A stretch of 47,337 nucleotides of DNA from Oscillospiraceae bacterium (GCA_017458065.1 JAFTGD010000067.1:1-47337), one strand, 5' to 3'. Positions 14,743-23,174 are shown, numbered from the stretch's first letter. Notes: generated by a model not told the origin, from the letters alone. A program made the numbers and translations.

Positions 14743-14811
14743 TTAATCACTCTTTCGGGGCAGAATTGCAAGCCACTACACTACACAAAGATTCACCTGA
14801 AATACTGTGCA
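14743..14811 (-). promoter_or_regulatory. Island promoter/operator element, copy 4 (10 bp shorter)
   Basis: On the minus strand: TGCACA (14811-14806), 18 bp, TGTGTA (14787-14782), 10 bp, TTGCAA (14771-14766), 17 bp, GATTAA (14748-14743). The operator and promoter parts are as in the other copies, but the spacer between them is 10 bp rather than 20, one helical turn less. It lies between the methyltransferase stop and the 14694 gene. Confidence 0.8.
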
Positions 14812-14813
14812 GA

Positions 14814-16805
14814 TTACACTGCTTTGCCTGCTGCCCAGGCAATTCCTGCAAGCACAAAGTATGCGATGGGCAAAGACAAACCGTTCCCCCAGAGCTTGTA
14901 CTCCGCGCTCGAAGAATACGGGTCAGCCAGCCATTTACGGATCTGCTTTTCCGTTTTCGGCTTTCCTGCGGGGTTGGTGAGCTTGCGCCATGTCTCCCAG
15001 ACTTCCGTCCAGAATGCAATCTCGTCATCTGCCGGATCGGTAATTGCGAGATCGGCGCACCACCAATCGGGAAATCCCTGCAGCCGGGCGCATTCGACCG
15101 GAGTCAGCCTCCGCACGATGTACATGGGTTCATCATTCGGGGTGTCGTTCACGATCTGCGGATCCTTATAGTCCCGCGCCATAACCGTAGAGGCGACTTC
15201 TTTGCTGACGGTCATGAAGTTGCCTGTGGTCGCGCTGTACGTTGCTTCTTCCGGGGCAGCAACTGCATGGTGATCTACGGTGTTGAGCGTGAAGCTCACA
15301 TCCTCGTTCACACCGTCTCCCTGAGGACCGTTTTTCTCCGCGCGGCCAATCATGGAGCCCTGCAGGGCATAGACAGGATCCGGAGCAACAACGCAGATTC
15401 CTCCCTGCGCACAGGTAGGTTCTCCGCCTTTCTGATCCAGCGTTCTGCTGGTTTCGGCCTCATAAAATCCTGCATGCGGATTGTCCGAAAGCATCCCGAA
15501 AGAGCTCTTGCTGCTGATGCCGAATGCCCTTGGAGCGGCTACAGCTCCCGGCCCGGTTGCCTGCATGGTGGGAGCGGTTTCCTCATTGACGGCAAAGTTG
15601 AAATTACCTTTGACGCCGGAGGAGAACGCTTCCTTTGCGATGCCGTAAGAAACGATAGGCCTCGTGTTGCCCTGCATGCTGTCGAGTGTCTGGGAGACTT
15701 CTCCGGTAACTTCTCCGTTATACCGGTCAAAGCCCTGGGGTTCCGCCACAAGCGGCACATTGTTTCCGCCGGTGCCGGCCCTGCCGCATAAGGTCTGCAC
15801 GATTCCGTTCTCGGAAATCTTCAGCCTGCTGTCGGTAGGATTGTGCTCAAGGGAAAGCGCGGCGGGAACCACGCTGCCCCGGAGCGTCGGGGACTTTTCC
15901 TCCTCATAGCCGATGCCCCGGCTCTGTGCGCTGTGTTCTGTCGAGAAGCCCGCGGCCTGCACGATCGAAGGGTGGTTCCCGTGGTCCTGCGCCACCAGAG
16001 CAAGAGTCTTATCTTCGGTGATGCCTACGCCGCTGTTGCCCTGGGTGTTTACACAGAGGACTCTATCTCCAGCGTCAGGCCGCCCGCCTGTCTCTCCAAG
16101 GCCTTCCTCAGCACTTCCGGCAGCTCTTTCCCACGCGCGGAAGCCCTGCGGAGTATACCCAGACACGCCTTCGGACTTAAATAGTACTTCTCCGGCACTT
16201 CCGCCAGCAAAATCTGCGACAAGGTAGATACGGGCGCGTCGCTGGGGGACGCCCCAGTATTGAGAGTCGAAAACTCGGTAAGCCACGCTCCATCCGTCTC
16301 CCAGATATACGTCCGATTTCGGCCATCTGTGATCCTCAGGCGCAGGCACCTCGATCCCTTCTTCTTTAACTCCGATAACTGCTTCGAGGACAGCCCGGAA
16401 ATCTTCTCCGTTATTGGAGGAGAAAGCCCCTGGGACATTTTCCCAGACACAGTATCTTGGATAGTTTCCATTCGTTGCATTCCTCATTTCTTTGATAATC
16501 CGGATCGCCTGGAAGAACAGGTTGGACCGTTCCCCGTCATGGATTCCGGCCCTCTTTCCGGCAATGGAAAGATCCTAGCACGGCGACCCGAACGTGATGA
16601 TGTCTACCGGCTCCAGATCCGCGCCGTTCAATGCGGACACATCCCCATAATGTTTTACCGACGGCATGCGCCGGTGCGTCACAAGGATTGGGAACGGTTC
16701 AATCTCTGAACTCCAGACCGGTGTGATCCCTGCCAGGACGCCGCCCAAAGGGAAACCCCCGGAGCCGTCAAACAGGCTGCCGAGGGTCAAATTTCTGTTT
16801 TCCAT
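14814..16805 (-). CDS. C5 cytosine DNA methyltransferase interrupted by an in-frame TAG at the PCQ motif
   Basis: A single frame of 664 codons with one TAG at codon 77 (16575-16577). Motifs: I LFDGSGGFPLGGVLAG, IV GSPC-TAG-DLSIAGKRAG (the TAG replaces the Gln after the catalytic Cys), VI ENVPGAF, VIII QYWGVPQRRARIYLV, IX RRLTPVECARLQGFPD, X LWGNGLSLPIAYF. The variable region between VIII and IX is long and built of about seven imperfect repeats. ATG at 16805 (TGATG overlap with the HNH gene) has GAGGAGG upstream. Read as standard code it would be a truncated, inactive protein; readthrough or recoding would restore a full enzyme that protects phage DNA. Confidence 0.85.
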
Positions 16806-17410
16806 CACGCAGCCTCCTCTGCCAGCGAAAGAAGAAACGCTTCACAGATTGACAGCTCTGCAAAGCGTTTGCATTTGTCTATGACTGTTTTTCTGATCCA
16901 TGCCGGTGCGGTCGGGACATCGTTATACCGTCCGTATTCGCCGAACATACACTCCATTCCAACATTCCGGGCTTGAACCGCTTCCTCGAAGGTTTCGTAG
17001 TATCCAAGGTGAATGTCGTGCTGTCCGACCTTAATCCTCGCTCTAAACTTTCCTCTCGGAGGATAAAAGCTCACACCGGATACTCCTGAAGTGTTGTTCC
17101 TCTGGAGCGGCTGGTTGATCTGATTCTGCTGATGTGTGACAATCCGAAGATTGCAGGAACGGTTATCCAGCGTATCCAAGCTGATATGATCCACTTCATA
17201 TCCCTTCGGACAGTCAATCAGAAAGGAGTGGATCTTTTCTCCATTGTGATTAGTGATATAAAGGGCTTTTCCGGTCGCGTTGTTGTAATTCCTGTACCAG
17301 TTTATGTCCTTGATGCGGTTTATCTGATCCGCGTCAAACAGAAATGTGGTTCCATCCGCAAGCGTCCCATACCCAATCCCGTCTTCAAATCGATAGCAGA
17401 CATTACTCAT
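16805..17410 (-). CDS. HNH endonuclease with AP2-like DNA-binding region (homing type)
   Basis: 201 residues. A central 'CPKGYEVDHISLDTLDNRSCNLRIVTHQQNQINQ' is the HNH core of phage homing nucleases. It is followed by an AP2-like three-stranded segment (GVSFYPPRGKFRARIKVGQ, 'IHLGYYETFEEAVQARN'). Such free-standing nucleases spread into phage genes by cutting alleles that lack them. It sits exactly between two DNA methyltransferase genes, overlapping the one upstream by 8 nt and meeting the one downstream in a TGATG overlap, so it has become part of the operon. Confidence 0.85.
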   Translation of the reverse strand: MSNVCYRFEDGIGYGTLADGTTFLFDADQINRIKDINWYRNYNNATGKALYITNHNGEKIHSFLIDCPKGYEVDHISLDTLDNRSCNLRIVTHQQNQINQPLQRNNTSGVSGVSFYPPRGKFRARIKVGQHDIHLGYYETFEEAVQARNVGMECMFGEYGRYNDVPTAPAWIRKTVIDKCKRFAELSICEAFLLSLAEEAA

Positions 17411-18677
17411 CTCCAGCCTCCGCTCCGGGCATCAGAGCAATCGCTTCATCGAGCGTCAGCTTCTGTCCATCCCGGAGGACATAGATATCTGCCATAACAT
17501 CCTGCTCATGGCACCAGGTCTGGAACCTGCGGACGATCACATCCACAAATTTCGGATCAAGTTCAATGCCCCTGCAAATGCGGTCAGTCTCACAGCAGGC
17601 AATGAGCGTGCTGCCGCTTCCGAGGAACGGATCAAGCACAACGCCGTTGGTCATGGTGCTGTTTTTAATGGGATAGCTCATCAGCTGCACTGGTTTCATT
17701 GTTGGGTGCTCAGGACTGGACCTCGGTTTGTCGTATTCCCACACAGTTGTCTGCTTCCGGTCTGCGTACCACTGATGCTTTCCCTTCAGCTTCCAGCCAT
17801 AGAGACAAGGCTCATGAATCCACTGGTATGGACTTCTGCCCAGCACAAGTGCATTCTTCTTCCAAATGCAACAGCCAGACAGATAAAAGCCCGCTTCCTT
17901 GAACGCCTTACGGAAATTCAGCCCTTCCGTATCTGCGTGCCAGACGTAGATACTGCCGTCATCGGCAAGGTTGGCATGCATGCAGCGGTAGGCCGAGAGC
18001 AGGAAATTATAGAATTCCTGATCGCCCATGTTGTCATTCATGATCTTTCCCGCCGTCTCCTCAACATCGCAATTGTACGGCGGGTCCGTCAGCACAAGGT
18101 TTGCCCTCTGCCCGTCCATCAGGCGGGAATAAACTTCCTCCCCGGTGCTGTCGCCGCAGATTACACGGTGCGGCCCGAGCACCCACAGGTCTCCAAGCTT
18201 GGAAAAGCACGGCTGCTTCAGCTCATTATCTACATCGAAGTCATCTTCTTTGACCTTCTTGTCATAGATGTTGGAAAAGAGCTGCTCAACCTCCGCGGCT
18301 TCAAAGCCGGTCCAGTCCAGATCATAGTCCGCGTCCTTCAGATCGGTCAGAAGGTCAGCCAGCAGGGTTTCATCCCACTCGCCGGTGATCTTGTTCAGCG
18401 CGATATTCAGGGCCTTTTCCCTGACCTTATCCACGTCGACCACCGCGCAGGGCACTTCTGTGTATCCCAGGTCGATGGCTACGTTCAGCCGCTGATGCCC
18501 GCCGATAATCGTCATATCGGCGTTGACCACAAGGGGATCGGCAAAACCAAACTCTTCGATGCTGTTTTTGATCTTTTGGTATTCTTTATCCCCCGGCTTC
18601 AGCTTCTTCCGAGGATTGTATTCGGCCGGCTTCAAAACGGATACCGGCAGAGTTTTCAATTCCGCAGTTTTCTTCAC
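17403..18677 (-). CDS. ParB-N domain fused to a DNA (N4-cytosine/N6-adenine) methyltransferase
   Basis: 424 residues. Residues 10-100 form a ParB-type domain (LKPAEYNPRK, 'IIGGHQRLNVAIDLGY' with GGHQR at 59-63). A beta-class amino-methyltransferase domain follows, with catalytic LTDPPYNCD (DPPY about 198-201) preceding the SAM-binding LDPFLGSGSTLIACC (about residue 350). This fusion is frequent in phages and modifies DNA to evade host restriction. Whether the target is N4-C or N6-A cannot be told from the motif alone. Its TAA overlaps the ATG of the HNH gene. Confidence 0.92.
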   Translation of the reverse strand: MKKTAELKTLPVSVLKPAEYNPRKKLKPGDKEYQKIKNSIEEFGFADPLVVNADMTIIGGHQRLNVAIDLGYTEVPCAVVDVDKVREKALNIALNKITGEWDETLLADLLTDLKDADYDLDWTGFEAAEVEQLFSNIYDKKVKEDDFDVDNELKQPCFSKLGDLWVLGPHRVICGDSTGEEVYSRLMDGQRANLVLTDPPYNCDVEETAGKIMNDNMGDQEFYNFLLSAYRCMHANLADDGSIYVWHADTEGLNFRKAFKEAGFYLSGCCIWKKNALVLGRSPYQWIHEPCLYGWKLKGKHQWYADRKQTTVWEYDKPRSSPEHPTMKPVQLMSYPIKNSTMTNGVVLDPFLGSGSTLIACCETDRICRGIELDPKFVDVIVRRFQTWCHEQDVMADIYVLRDGQKLTLDEAIALMPGAEAGDE

Positions 18678-18687
18678 ATTACGCTCC

Positions 18688-18936
18688 TCACTGATGGAAT
18701 CTCATTATTTCGCAAAACGGCACGAAGAACTGATCCAGAAAGAACCCAAGTTCCATCTCTCCGGTTCTTTCAATGTACTGTTCTTTCAACTCCGTCCACA
18801 CGGGATCAACGCCGTTGATGCTGGCCTGCACACGGTCTCCGGTGTAGTCGATGCGGTGAACCAGCACCGCTCCGGTATTGCTGATCGGATACACGCCGAT
18901 CACTGTCTTCAGATCAATAATTCTGTCTTCCGGCAT
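18688..18936 (-). CDS. Small unknown protein
   Basis: 82 residues (MPEDRIIDLKTVIGVYPISN...). A strand-rich first half (TGAVLVHRIDYTGDRVQASI) and an aromatic C-terminal helix (ELGFFLDQFFVPFCEIM). I recognise no family. It overlaps the upstream gene by 23 nt and is 10 nt from the methyltransferase, so it belongs to that operon. Confidence 0.7.
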   Translation of the reverse strand: MPEDRIIDLKTVIGVYPISNTGAVLVHRIDYTGDRVQASINGVDPVWTELKEQYIERTGEMELGFFLDQFFVPFCEIMRFHQ

Positions 18937-19198
18937 CGCTCGCTAACCTCTCAAGGTATGCTCTGCCCTCATCGGTCAGGACGTATTTCGCGTCATAGTC
19001 ATCACCGTCAGCGACGTTTTCCAGAAAGTCCGTTCTGGCTTTGAAAATGTCCTGAACAGAAAGCGTTCTGCCGACTTTCATCGGTTTTCCCTTCTTATCC
19101 AGCAGTTTTGCGCTGACGGTAATCTCCGCTGCATTTTCCGGGATACGCAGAATGATATTGATCTCATCCAGATCGATTTCTTTCTTCTTCTTGCTCAC
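18914..19198 (-). CDS. Small unknown protein
   Basis: 94 residues (MSKKKKEIDLDEINIILRIP...). It has a Lys-rich start, a beta-rich middle (AEITVSAKLLDKKGKPMKVG) and a C-terminal helix (YVLTDEGRAYLERLASD). The pattern resembles a small regulatory or winged-helix-like protein, but I cannot assign a family. It is separated from the 55-residue membrane protein upstream by 2 nt. Confidence 0.7.
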   Translation of the reverse strand: MSKKKKEIDLDEINIILRIPENAAEITVSAKLLDKKGKPMKVGRTLSVQDIFKARTDFLENVADGDDYDAKYVLTDEGRAYLERLASDAGRQNY

Positions 19199-19200
19199 GG

Positions 19201-19368
19201 TTATCTCCTCCGGCTATTCTCGTCCATAACATCCGAGATGTTTTTCAGCAGCAAAACAAACCAGTAGCAGGTCATGCTGAACCAGACATCCTGTTTCAGG
19301 AACAGTCCGATCAGAACAAGCGCCGCATCCACGGTCAGCAGAATTGGCATCAGTATTTGTGTTCGCAT
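19201..19368 (-). CDS. Small two-segment membrane protein
   Basis: A 55-residue protein starting MRTQILMPILLTVDAALVLI. Two hydrophobic stretches (about residues 5-22 and 28-43) are separated by a short LKQDVW turn, and the tail is charged (NSRRR). Its ATG overlaps the nrdG stop (TAATG), and GGAG lies upstream, so it is coupled to nrdG. Function unknown. Confidence 0.7.
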   Translation of the reverse strand: MRTQILMPILLTVDAALVLIGLFLKQDVWFSMTCYWFVLLLKNISDVMDENSRRR

Positions 19369-19826
19369 TATTCTCTCCTCAGATAGTTGATTCTCTGATT
19401 CCGGCTGCCCCGAAAGGAAAGCCCAGCATCTTTCTCCTCTTCGATGAACGGGCCGTCCACAACCACATCCGCATAGGACAGCAGCGGGGATGTGCCGATG
19501 TCTCTCAGAAGGTATCCGGTATACAGCCAGATATCCTTATCCGGCAGCATTTCCTTTATCCGTCTCAGGAAAGGGAGCAGCGCCTTCTGGTTTTCCGGTT
19601 CCATAGGATCGCCGCCGAGAACGGAAAGACCCTGAATCCAGGAAGGACTCAGAGCCTTGATGATCTCGTTTTCGGTTTCTTTGGTAAACGGTTCTCCGTA
19701 ATTGAAATCCCAGGTCTCAGGCTGAAAACAGCCGGAACAGTGATTTCTACAGCCAGAGACGAACAGCGACACCCGAACACCGGGGCCGTTGGCGATGTCG
19801 GTTTTCTTTATCGCTCCATAGTTCAC
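19368..19826 (-). CDS. nrdG: Anaerobic ribonucleotide reductase activating protein
   Basis: 152 residues. The radical-SAM cluster motif is CRNHCSGC (C26, C30, C33), preceded by GPGVRVSLFVSG, followed by the SAM-binding GGDPM. It generates the glycyl radical on NrdD. The gene follows nrdD with a 4-nt overlap, as in other NrdDG operons. In a phage it would keep the dNTP supply going under anaerobic conditions. Confidence 0.95.
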   Translation of the reverse strand: MNYGAIKKTDIANGPGVRVSLFVSGCRNHCSGCFQPETWDFNYGEPFTKETENEIIKALSPSWIQGLSVLGGDPMEPENQKALLPFLRRIKEMLPDKDIWLYTGYLLRDIGTSPLLSYADVVVDGPFIEEEKDAGLSFRGSRNQRINYLRRE

Positions 19827-21997
19827 AGATGGAGCACCCTTTCGGCGATCTCAGCGGTGCGCCCCTGGTTGAAGAAGTTTGTCCCGATATACCCGCAGGT
19901 GCGCCGCGCCACATTCATTCTGCGCTGATCCCGGTTTCCGCAGTTTGGACACTCCCAGACCAGCTTGCCGTCATCCTCAACGATCTTGATTTCTCCATCG
20001 TAGCCGCAAACCTGGCAATAGTCCGACTTTGTGTTCAGCTCGGCATACATGATGTTGTCGTAGATGAAGCGCATGACCGAGAGCACCGCCGGAATGTTAT
20101 TCTGCATATTGGGGACTTCCACATAGGAGATCGCTCCCCCAGGACTGAGTGCCTGAAACTCCGCCTCAAAGGCCAGTTTTGAAAAGGCGTCAATCGGCTC
20201 GGTCACATGGACGTGATAGCTGTTGGTGATATAGTTCTTGTCCGTCACATGCGGGATGATTCCAAACCGGCGCTGAAGGCACTGGGCGAATTTGTATGTG
20301 GTGCTTTCCATCGGTGTGCCGTACAGAGAAAAGCTGATGTTTGTTTCCGCTCTCCATGCGGCACATTTGTCATTCAGGAACTTCATGACTCTCAGAGCAA
20401 ACTCTTTCCCGGCGGGATCTGTATGAGACACCCCCTTCATACGCCAGGTGCATTCGCAGAGTCCCGCATAGCCGAGGGAAATGGTGCTGTAATTGTCGTA
20501 AAGCAGAGGATCAATGACCTCGCCCTTGTCCAGCCTTGCCAGCGCCCCGTGCTGCCACAGGATAGGCGCGACATCCGAGGGCGTTCCCTTCAGCCGCTCA
20601 TGCCGGCACATCAGGGCTTTCCGGCACAGCTCCGTCCGCTCTTCCATCAGCTCCCAGAAACGGTCCTCGTCTCCATCGGAGCTACATGCCGCATCCACCA
20701 GATTGATCGTCACGACGCCCTGGTTAAATCGTCCGTAGTATTTGTGGCTGCCATCCGGGTTCAGTCCCTTGGTGTCCGGCGTCAGGAACGATCGGCACCC
20801 CATGCAGGTATACACATCACCCTTCAGCTCCTTCATAACCTTGGCGCTGATGTAGTCCGGCACCATACGCCGGGCGGTGCATTTTGCGGCAAGTTCCGTC
20901 AGGTACCAGTATTTGCCGCCTTCGATGATGTTGTCTTCATCAAGGACATAGATCAGTTTCGGGAACGCTGGGCTAATCCATGCTCCGGTCTCATTCTTGA
21001 CCCCTTCCCATCTCTGCTTCAGGGTTTCCTCAATGATCAGGGCAAGGTCGTCACGCAGCCGGCCTTCCGGCACTTCATCCAGATACATGAACACTGTGAT
21101 GAACGGCGCCTGCCCGTTTGTGGTCAGGAGCGTCACCACCTGATACTGGATGGTCTGAACGCCGCGCTCGACCTCCTTCTTCACGCGCATTTCCGCGATG
21201 CGGTTAACCTCTTCATCTGTGGCGGTTTTCCCGATAGCGGCAAACTCCTCCCGCACAGCGGCTTTGAGTTTCTGCCTGGACACATCCACAAACGGGGCCA
21301 GATGTGCCAGGGAGATCGTTTGGCCACCGTACTGATTCGACGCAACCTGGGCGATAATCTGTGTCGCAATATTGCAGGCGGTCGAAAAGCTGTGCGGCTT
21401 CTCGATCATGGTGCCTGAGATGCAGGTACCGTTCTGGAGCATATCCTCCAGATTGACAAGATCACAGTTGTGGCTGTGCTGGAGGAAGTAGTCCGCATCA
21501 TGAAAGTGGATGATGCCTTCATCATGGGCCCTGACCACATCTTCCGGAAGCAGGATTCTCCTCGTGATATCCTTGCTGACCTCCCCGGCGATATAGTCTC
21601 GCTGGGTGCTGTTGATCACAGGATTCTTGTTGGCGTTTTCCTGCTTGGCTTCTTCATTGTTCCGTTCAATCAGGCTGAGGATTCTGCCGTCCGTGGTATT
21701 GGATTTGCGCTCCATTTCGTGCCGCAGCCGGTACTCGCTGTAATGCCGCATATGGTTCATATGCCCCGCTGCGGCAAGCTCCTCGATTACCATGTCCTGA
21801 ATCTCTTCCACATGGACGGCGCGGTTCAGCTTCTGGCACCGCTCCTCCACGCTTAGACTCAAAACGGTGATATCCGCAGAAGCAAGGACGTCCTTGCCGC
21901 CCTCCTCCCGGATATCCGCGTCAGCCTTTGCGATGGCTGACCAGATTTTATTTCTGTCGAACGGAACCTCCCTTCCGTCCCGCTTGATAATCTTCAA
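19823..21997 (-). CDS. nrdD: Anaerobic ribonucleoside-triphosphate reductase
   Basis: 724 residues, full length for the family. An ATP-cone occupies the N-terminus (IIKRDGREVPFDRNKIWSAI). The barrel carries conserved active-site Cys regions ('CISGTMIEKPHSF', 'YTCMGCRSFL'). The C-terminus has a zinc site (CQVCGYDG and CPNCGNRD) and the glycyl-radical motif RRTCGYIG (Gly about 702). It reduces NTPs to dNTPs without oxygen, consistent with an anaerobic host. The ATG overlaps the stop of the upstream gene (ATGA). Confidence 0.97.
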   Translation of the reverse strand: MKIIKRDGREVPFDRNKIWSAIAKADADIREEGGKDVLASADITVLSLSVEERCQKLNRAVHVEEIQDMVIEELAAAGHMNHMRHYSEYRLRHEMERKSNTTDGRILSLIERNNEEAKQENANKNPVINSTQRDYIAGEVSKDITRRILLPEDVVRAHDEGIIHFHDADYFLQHSHNCDLVNLEDMLQNGTCISGTMIEKPHSFSTACNIATQIIAQVASNQYGGQTISLAHLAPFVDVSRQKLKAAVREEFAAIGKTATDEEVNRIAEMRVKKEVERGVQTIQYQVVTLLTTNGQAPFITVFMYLDEVPEGRLRDDLALIIEETLKQRWEGVKNETGAWISPAFPKLIYVLDEDNIIEGGKYWYLTELAAKCTARRMVPDYISAKVMKELKGDVYTCMGCRSFLTPDTKGLNPDGSHKYYGRFNQGVVTINLVDAACSSDGDEDRFWELMEERTELCRKALMCRHERLKGTPSDVAPILWQHGALARLDKGEVIDPLLYDNYSTISLGYAGLCECTWRMKGVSHTDPAGKEFALRVMKFLNDKCAAWRAETNISFSLYGTPMESTTYKFAQCLQRRFGIIPHVTDKNYITNSYHVHVTEPIDAFSKLAFEAEFQALSPGGAISYVEVPNMQNNIPAVLSVMRFIYDNIMYAELNTKSDYCQVCGYDGEIKIVEDDGKLVWECPNCGNRDQRRMNVARRTCGYIGTNFFNQGRTAEIAERVLHL

Positions 21998-22470
21998 CTC
22001 ATACTCTCCATTTCTTTTGTAGCCTCGACCAGATGTCCGGCGCAGCTCTTATCCGTGTATTTCTGCAGCTGCTCATCCAGGCGGCAGTACATGTATGCCT
22101 GTTCTTCTTCGGTCAGATCGATGGTATAGGTTTCTTCATTGTCCGGCTGATCGCTGTTCGCAACAATGAAATAGATGCAGTTACCGGTTCTGTATCCGGG
22201 CCAGCTTACGAGATCCACATAGAAATCGTACCAGGCATCCTGATCGCAGGTGGACTCGTTAAACTCGTCCATTGGCCTGATAGGCCTGAAGCCCCGATCT
22301 TTCCGAATCCGGTCAGCGATCCGCTCCAGCCCTTCGGTCGCTATCAGGGGGATCTCCACAGTGGCAAAACGTACTGGGTAATTGATGAATGCCTGATCCT
22401 CTCCATATTGGAGATCGCTGCCGAAATCTATATACACATTCTCATGAAGGAATGCTTCTGTCAGTGTCAT
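21994..22470 (-). CDS. Unknown protein upstream of nrdD
   Basis: 158 residues, starting MTLTEAFLHENVYIDFGSDL. Segments such as WYDFYVDLVSWPGYRTGNCI and an acidic DLTEEEQAYMYCRLDEQLQK helix are visible, but I recognise no family. The ATG at 22470 lies inside the end of the zinc-finger gene (29-nt overlap) and its stop overlaps nrdD, so all are co-transcribed. Nothing ties it directly to nucleotide metabolism beyond position. Confidence 0.7.
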   Translation of the reverse strand: MTLTEAFLHENVYIDFGSDLQYGEDQAFINYPVRFATVEIPLIATEGLERIADRIRKDRGFRPIRPMDEFNESTCDQDAWYDFYVDLVSWPGYRTGNCIYFIVANSDQPDNEETYTIDLTEEEQAYMYCRLDEQLQKYTDKSCAGHLVEATKEMESMS

Positions 22471-22759
22471 AGCGTTTCCTCTCCGCCGCCCTTCCGCTGT
22501 TCGCGCAGGCACGGCTACAGTATTTTCTTAGATGCCCGTATTCCCGCTCCGCGGTGAATTCCTTACCGCACCATGGGCAGATGGCGATTCGCACGGTATC
22601 TTTCCAGTTCTGCTTATTCGGGTGGCGGTGGTTCCATGCTGTCCGGCATCGCTCGGAGCAGAACTTCTTTCGCCGCCCTCTTGGATTCTGCGAAAACAGT
22701 CCGGCGCAGTTCGGGCAGATATCCACATATTCTTCATTTCGGATGATCTGCTCATCCAT
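22442..22759 (-). CDS. Tandem zinc-finger protein
   Basis: 105 residues, starting MDEQIIRNEEYVDICPNCAG. Two similar zinc-binding units are visible: CPNC...FCSERC and CPWC...YCSRAC, about 36 residues apart, followed by a basic C-terminus. This small family occurs in Clostridia phages and is probably DNA- or RNA-binding, though no function is known. The ATG at 22759 has GGAG upstream. It is the first gene after a 350-bp non-coding region. Confidence 0.75.
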   Translation of the reverse strand: MDEQIIRNEEYVDICPNCAGLFSQNPRGRRKKFCSERCRTAWNHRHPNKQNWKDTVRIAICPWCGKEFTAEREYGHLRKYCSRACANSGRAAERKRYDTDRSIPS

Positions 22760-23110
22760 CGCGCTTCTCCTTCCTGCTTTCATATAGCGTCGAAATCAAA
22801 ACCGAAACTACGGAAAATCTCAAAAATTACCCGAAAAACGATGAGGTTTTCAAAGATTCCGCAGCGGTTTTGCGTGCGGTGTCCAATGGCTTTCCAGTCA
22901 CAACGCCGGAAGGGCAGAAACTCCAAAAAGCCCTTAACACTTGACTTCTCAGATGATTCTGCCCTTCCATTCCGGAGGTTTTATCTTTTCATTTTGCGTC
23001 GTAACGCCGTCAGGGGACCCCGGGGGCCTCAATTTTGCGAATTTGCACGCAAGACCCTGCGCCGGTCTTGGGGAGCAAAGGCTGTAGAGATTTGACCCCG
23101 CCCCCGGCCG
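22760..23110. other. Non-coding region, candidate cos/packaging region
   Basis: I see no convincing gene in these 350 bases. The left half is AT-rich. The right half (about 23010-23110) is very GC-rich and holds short inverted repeats such as GGGGACCCCGGGGGCC and CCCCGCCCCCGGCCGG. The region follows the HNH gene and its small membrane neighbour in the direction of late transcription, which is where cos sites lie in HNH-terS-terL phages. A toxin-antitoxin cassette intervenes. Calling it cos is inference. Confidence 0.35.
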
Positions 23111-23122
23111 GTCAGTTTTGTC

Positions 23123-23151
23123 TTGCAAATCGCTTGCAATTGTTGTACAAT
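23123..23151 (+). promoter_or_regulatory. Promoter of the second toxin-antitoxin operon
   Basis: TTGCAA at 23123-23128 and TACAAT at 23146-23151 are 17 bp apart. TTGCAA is itself part of a repeat (TTGCAAATCGCTTGCAA) that could be the antitoxin operator. Confidence 0.75.
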
Positions 23152-23174
23152 GCTTGTGAAAGGTGGGATAACAA

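Noticed and set aside
14766-15791. 341-codon open frame antisense to the C5 methyltransferase
   Set aside because: The sense strand carries methyltransferase motifs throughout; the antisense frame has no family resemblance.
17508-18818. 436-codon open frame antisense to the ParB-methyltransferase gene
   Set aside because: It lies opposite a well-recognised methyltransferase with both catalytic motifs; its translation is rich in His, Arg and Val with no family pattern.
20207-21418. 403-codon open frame antisense to nrdD
   Set aside because: nrdD is unmistakable on the other strand. The antisense frame has no translation signal.
22532-23095. 187-codon plus-strand frame over the candidate cos region
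   Set aside because: It starts antisense to the zinc-finger gene, has no ribosome-binding site and has a low-complexity, Arg/Phe-rich translation.
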